From CAZSLO01 sp964608025 (GTDB lineage: Bacteria; Chloroflexota; Dehalococcoidia; Lucifugimonadales; CAJWER01): a stretch of DNA of 64,000 nt. The notes under the pieces are model-generated. The model was not told the origin of the DNA, searched no databases, and worked only from the letters and a program-made list of their open reading frames with translations. How positions within the stretch are numbered: position 1 is the stretch's first letter; the number at the start of each line of letters is the position of its first letter. The stretch spans positions 124,001-188,000 of the forward strand of contig CAZSLO010000023.1 of the NCBI GenBank assembly GCA_964608025.1. The letters run 5' to 3'. Positions 61,515 to 64,000 of the stretch are shown here, piece by piece. The position numbers and the translations under genes were made by a program.

Positions 61515-62396
61515 GTGCCAAAGTCCCGCAGGTTACCTGAATGGCTGAAAGTTCGTGCCCCAGGTGGCCCGAATTACATAGAGCTTAAAAATCTGATGCG
61601 TGGCAATGAGCTGCACACGGTTTGTGAAGAGGCTCATTGCCCTAACATCGGTACGTGTTGGGAGCGCGGCACGGCCACGTTTATGATTCTGGGAGACATA
61701 TGTACGAGGGCATGTGCCTATTGTGCTGTGACAACAGGTAGGCCAGGAACCCTCGATCTTGATGAGCCAGATAGACTAGCTGATACCGTAGTACGTATGG
61801 GATTGCGGTACGTAGTCATTACCTCTGTAAACAGGGATGATTTACCTGACGGGGGTGCTTTTATGTTCTCCAAGTGCATTTCTGAAATCAGGAAACGGCT
61901 TTCAAATTGCAAAATTGAACTACTTATCCCAGATTTCGAGGGCAACTGGGAAGCACTTGAGACAGTTATGGCAGCAAGGCCTGATACCCTTAACCACAAT
62001 ATTGAAACAGTGCGGAGAATTTTTGGCAGGGTGCGACCGAAGGGTGATTTTGCACAGTCGTTAGAATTGTTGGCACGTGTCAAAGAGATTGATCCTGGTG
62101 CTGTTACAAAGTCGGGAATGATGGTGGGGCTAGGAGAGACTTGGGAAGAAATTCTAGTTAATATGCGCGAACTACGATCAGTAAATTGTGATTTGCTAAC
62201 GATAGGTCAATACTTAAGGCCATCGGAGAAACACATTGCCCTAGCTAAATGGTACACTCCGGAAGAATTCGAGGAGTTAAAGCAAGAAGGTCTAGCGCTA
62301 GGGTTTAAGCACGTTGCCTCTGGTCCATTGGTTCGCAGTTCTTATCACGCTGATGAGCAACATGAAGCCGCGATGGCGGATTCAGTTGCTATTTAA
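61515..62396 (+). CDS. lipA: lipoyl synthase
   Basis: Radical-SAM enzyme that inserts two sulfurs into protein-bound octanoate. 293 residues. Auxiliary cluster Cys in CEEAHCPNIGTC (about 37-48), radical-SAM CTRACAYC (about 62-69), SAM-binding TSVNRDDLPDGG and NIETVRR, and the auxiliary-cluster serine near the C-terminus in VRSSYHADE. GTG start. Acts after LipB on the E2 lipoyl domain. Its end overlaps the MetF-like gene tail to tail by 4 bases. Confidence 0.97.
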   Translation: MPKSRRLPEWLKVRAPGGPNYIELKNLMRGNELHTVCEEAHCPNIGTCWERGTATFMILGDICTRACAYCAVTTGRPGTLDLDEPDRLADTVVRMGLRYVVITSVNRDDLPDGGAFMFSKCISEIRKRLSNCKIELLIPDFEGNWEALETVMAARPDTLNHNIETVRRIFGRVRPKGDFAQSLELLARVKEIDPGAVTKSGMMVGLGETWEEILVNMRELRSVNCDLLTIGQYLRPSEKHIALAKWYTPEEFEELKQEGLALGFKHVASGPLVRSSYHADEQHEAAMADSVAI

Positions 62397-63259
62397 TTCT
62401 TGACAGTATCGATGACACGCTGTGCCGCTTCGTAGTCACGGCGACCTCCACGTAGAATTGGAGGTACTAAATATATTGATCGCAACCCAGTTCCCACGAA
62501 ATTTTCTAGTATCTGGGATGCCACTTCGTATCCGGGCCGGCCTTTATCTATGTCGGCCTTTACCCAAGCCGGTGTATCGCTGAATACTATTCCATCTGGC
62601 ACCATCACTTGTATGCCACAGAATATAGGGTTGGCAATAGTTTCCCTGTAAGATCGATGGTATGCGTCCATGAAATCGATTACGAGATTTGGTTCGAATA
62701 CAGGTTGCATGAGGAAGAATTGGACTCCGGCCTCGATTTTGCGTCTAGTGAGCTTTAGTTCTTTTTCGAGTCCATTGGCTAAATCGATGGTTGCGCCGAT
62801 ACAGAGGTTGGTTGGCGCATGGAGTTTATTGCCTTTGAAGTCCAATCCTTTATTCATTTCTGAAAGTGACGCGATTAGTTCGGTAGGTCTAAAATCATCG
62901 ACAGTCCTTACTGTGCGAAGTTCTTGTGTATTGAAGGAGTCGCCTTTTACAATCACAATGTTCTCGAGACCGTTGATATTGGCCCCGAGCAACAAACTTT
63001 GGATGGCTATCTTGTTCATGTCACGTGTGGCTAGAGTGAAGATAACATCTTTACTAGTGTTGTTCTTGATCCACAGAGCACCTAGGGTAGAGTTCACGCG
63101 AATAGATCTGCCGGGATTGTATGCCACAGAAATGAAATCTGCCGTTAGTTTCTTGGCCTGATTCAATGTTTCAGGATCAGCACTACGAGGTGGAGAAAAA
63201 TCACAAACGATTAGAATATCTTTTGGGGCAGCTTCTCTTTTACCTACGATCGTGGCCAA
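62393..63259 (-). CDS. methylenetetrahydrofolate-reductase-like protein
   Basis: 288 residues in a flavin-binding TIM barrel of the MetF family. Features: CDFSPPRSADPETL at the first strand (usual FEFFPP; the catalytic Glu position holds Asp), AYNPGRSIRVNSTLG, LATRDMNKIAIQSLLLGA, NIVIVKGDSF and FFLMQPVFEP. The C-terminal part ends with the family's YLVPP-like strand. True MetF catalysis is uncertain; it may be a C1-pyrophosphate or THF-dependent relative. TTG start at 63259; the frame is open a little further upstream. Confidence 0.78.
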   Translation of the reverse strand: MATIVGKREAAPKDILIVCDFSPPRSADPETLNQAKKLTADFISVAYNPGRSIRVNSTLGALWIKNNTSKDVIFTLATRDMNKIAIQSLLLGANINGLENIVIVKGDSFNTQELRTVRTVDDFRPTELIASLSEMNKGLDFKGNKLHAPTNLCIGATIDLANGLEKELKLTRRKIEAGVQFFLMQPVFEPNLVIDFMDAYHRSYRETIANPIFCGIQVMVPDGIVFSDTPAWVKADIDKGRPGYEVASQILENFVGTGLRSIYLVPPILRGGRRDYEAAQRVIDTVKN

Positions 63260-63279
63260 AAAGATCAGGGCCTCTCTTG

Positions 63280-63318
63280 AAAAACTTAGCGGACAGGCGC
63301 AATATACGCCTGTCCGCT
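63280..63318 (-). terminator. Rho-independent terminator of the zinc-ribbon gene
   Basis: Perfect 12-bp stem AGCGGACAGGCG / CGCCTGTCCGCT (63318-63307 with 63299-63288), 7-base loop, followed on the minus strand by AAGTTTTTC. About 50 bases after the stop codon of the gene at 63371. Confidence 0.82.
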
Positions 63319-63370
63319 ATGGTCTCTGGTGTTGTATATCCCAGAGCTATAAGAAGTGCTTATATTAAGT

Positions 63371-63856
63371 CTAACGCCAACCTAACATACCGTTACTACG
63401 GGGAATAATTGAGACACGGTGGCCATCATCGCATCTAAACCTCTGTTCTTGGCGATCGGACCTCTTACCTGAAAGGGAGGATTCTTCCATTACGCATTCG
63501 CAAAATGGACAAGTAACTGAATAGACTGCCCTGTTTCCCTTCCTTACAAGTCGAACATGAGTAAGGGTTTCAAGCAGGTTTTCACTTATGCCAACGTAAC
63601 GGGCAATGTATCGAGTAGCAGCGCTAATAAGGCTGGTACGAGCCCAACGTGGTTCTATGTCTCTCGTATGTGTGTAATCTGCGTGTCCACAAGTTACACA
63701 TTGGGGTTCATCGTGTCCCATAAACATCCTGGATCCACATCTGACGCATGAACTAGGCTTGGATACCGGCTCCCTGGCTGGAGCAGTTGGCACCGATATT
63801 ATTGGCGTAGCGAATCCTGTAGCGACCTCATTATTAACCGTAGCAGTTGTAACCAT
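63371..63856 (-). CDS. uncharacterised protein with two zinc ribbons
   Basis: 161 residues, no family recognised. An N-terminal CVRCGSRMF...CVTCGH four-Cys ribbon (about 37-58), a middle helical stretch (ISAATRYIARYVGISENLLETLTHVRLV), and a second ribbon CPFCECVMEE...FRCDDGHRVSI (about 115-150). The arrangement suggests nucleic-acid or protein binding. The ATG follows a GGGGGG run. It has its own strong terminator, so it is a single-gene unit or the end of one that starts upstream. Confidence 0.68.
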   Translation of the reverse strand: MVTTATVNNEVATGFATPIISVPTAPAREPVSKPSSCVRCGSRMFMGHDEPQCVTCGHADYTHTRDIEPRWARTSLISAATRYIARYVGISENLLETLTHVRLVRKGNRAVYSVTCPFCECVMEESSLSGKRSDRQEQRFRCDDGHRVSIIPRSNGMLGWR

Positions 63857-63948
63857 AACGACCCCCCAGGTAAAAATCTCTTTGGGAGGAAACTAAAGTG
63901 GGTGCAGGCTGCCAAACGGCGGCCGCGTCGCAATAGCTACCAAGTCGC

Positions 63949-63970
63949 CGGCGAATATAAACTTTCGCCG
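63949..63970. repeat. inverted repeat upstream of the zinc-ribbon gene
   Basis: CGGCGAA-N8-TTCGCCG, exact 7-bp arms, about 100 bases before the minus-strand ATG at 63856. Could be an operator or a leader hairpin. The rest of 63857-64000 holds nothing else I can support. Confidence 0.45.
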
Positions 63971-64000
63971 AGCGTTCGTGAGAAGAACTGATCGACTTGA

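Overview
The window looks like a stretch of bacterial chromosome from an uncultured, probably marine member of the Chloroflexota (SAR202 / Dehalococcoidia-like). This assignment is an inference. It rests on the type of surface proteins (GWNL modules, Thr-Pro-rich anchored proteins), a GTTSWG-type GpsA, DUF454 and tat gene arrangement, catabolic enzymes of the enolase, PIG-L, HpaI and Gfo/Idh families that SAR202 genomes carry in many copies, moderate GC content, and bacterial TTGACA/TATAAT promoters. No rRNA or formal phylogeny was available. I see no CRISPR array, insertion sequence, prophage or plasmid gene. About 60 protein genes and two tRNAs cover nearly all of the window.

Layout. 1-8.6 kb (+): 3' end of serS, a cupin, ffh, tRNA-Ser(UGA), sucC-sucD, pyrG and rho, mostly separate units with long leaders before pyrG and rho. 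8.9-13.3 kb (+): two exported surface proteins, a 984-aa S-layer-like protein and a Thr/Pro-repeat protein with a C-terminal membrane anchor. 13.5-17.6 kb (+): hrcA, dnaJ, prmA, rsmE (no grpE or dnaK here). 17.7-35.7 kb (-): gpsA-plsY-der-argF, an orphan FtsX-type permease of 1220 aa, a branched-chain 2-oxoacid dehydrogenase operon (E1alpha, E1beta, E2, lipB, penicillin-acylase-like hydrolase), and an operon of enolase-superfamily dehydratase, sulfurtransferase, divergent response regulator and class IV aminotransferase. 35.8-41.9 kb (+): zinc-type dehydrogenase, amidase, tig-clpP-clpX, tRNA-Pro(CGG). 42-49 kb: DUF454 protein (-), a 770-base gene-free stretch, then nuoJKLMN. 49.2-56 kb: PIG-L deacetylase, HpcH/HpaI aldolase, rhomboid-TPR protease (-), Gfo/Idh/MocA oxidoreductase, monooxygenase-like protein, PAP2 phosphatase and ilvE (-). 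56.2-64 kb: a 49-aa basic protein and tatA (+), converging on a minus-strand block tatC-tatB-maf-RNA methyltransferase-ABC-2 transporter; then lipA (+), a MetF-like protein and a double zinc-ribbon protein (-).

How the genes fit together. lipA and lipB make the lipoyl group needed by the E2 subunit; ilvE and the class IV aminotransferase feed or drain branched-chain 2-oxoacids; succinyl-CoA synthetase and complex I membrane subunits complete energy metabolism. Protein quality control is represented by hrcA, dnaJ, trigger factor, ClpP, ClpX and rhomboid. Tat and ABC systems serve export.

The observations most worth following are two genes whose reading frames appear to begin at non-canonical codons behind good Shine-Dalgarno sequences (rho at CTG, the E1beta gene at ATC), mutually exclusive hairpins in the rho leader, a structured pyrG leader behind a near-consensus promoter, a CACGGTG-type element shared by the hrcA and tig-clpPX promoters and partly by dnaJ, and the paired surface proteins. 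Nothing in the window amounts to a complete, plainly new multi-gene system.
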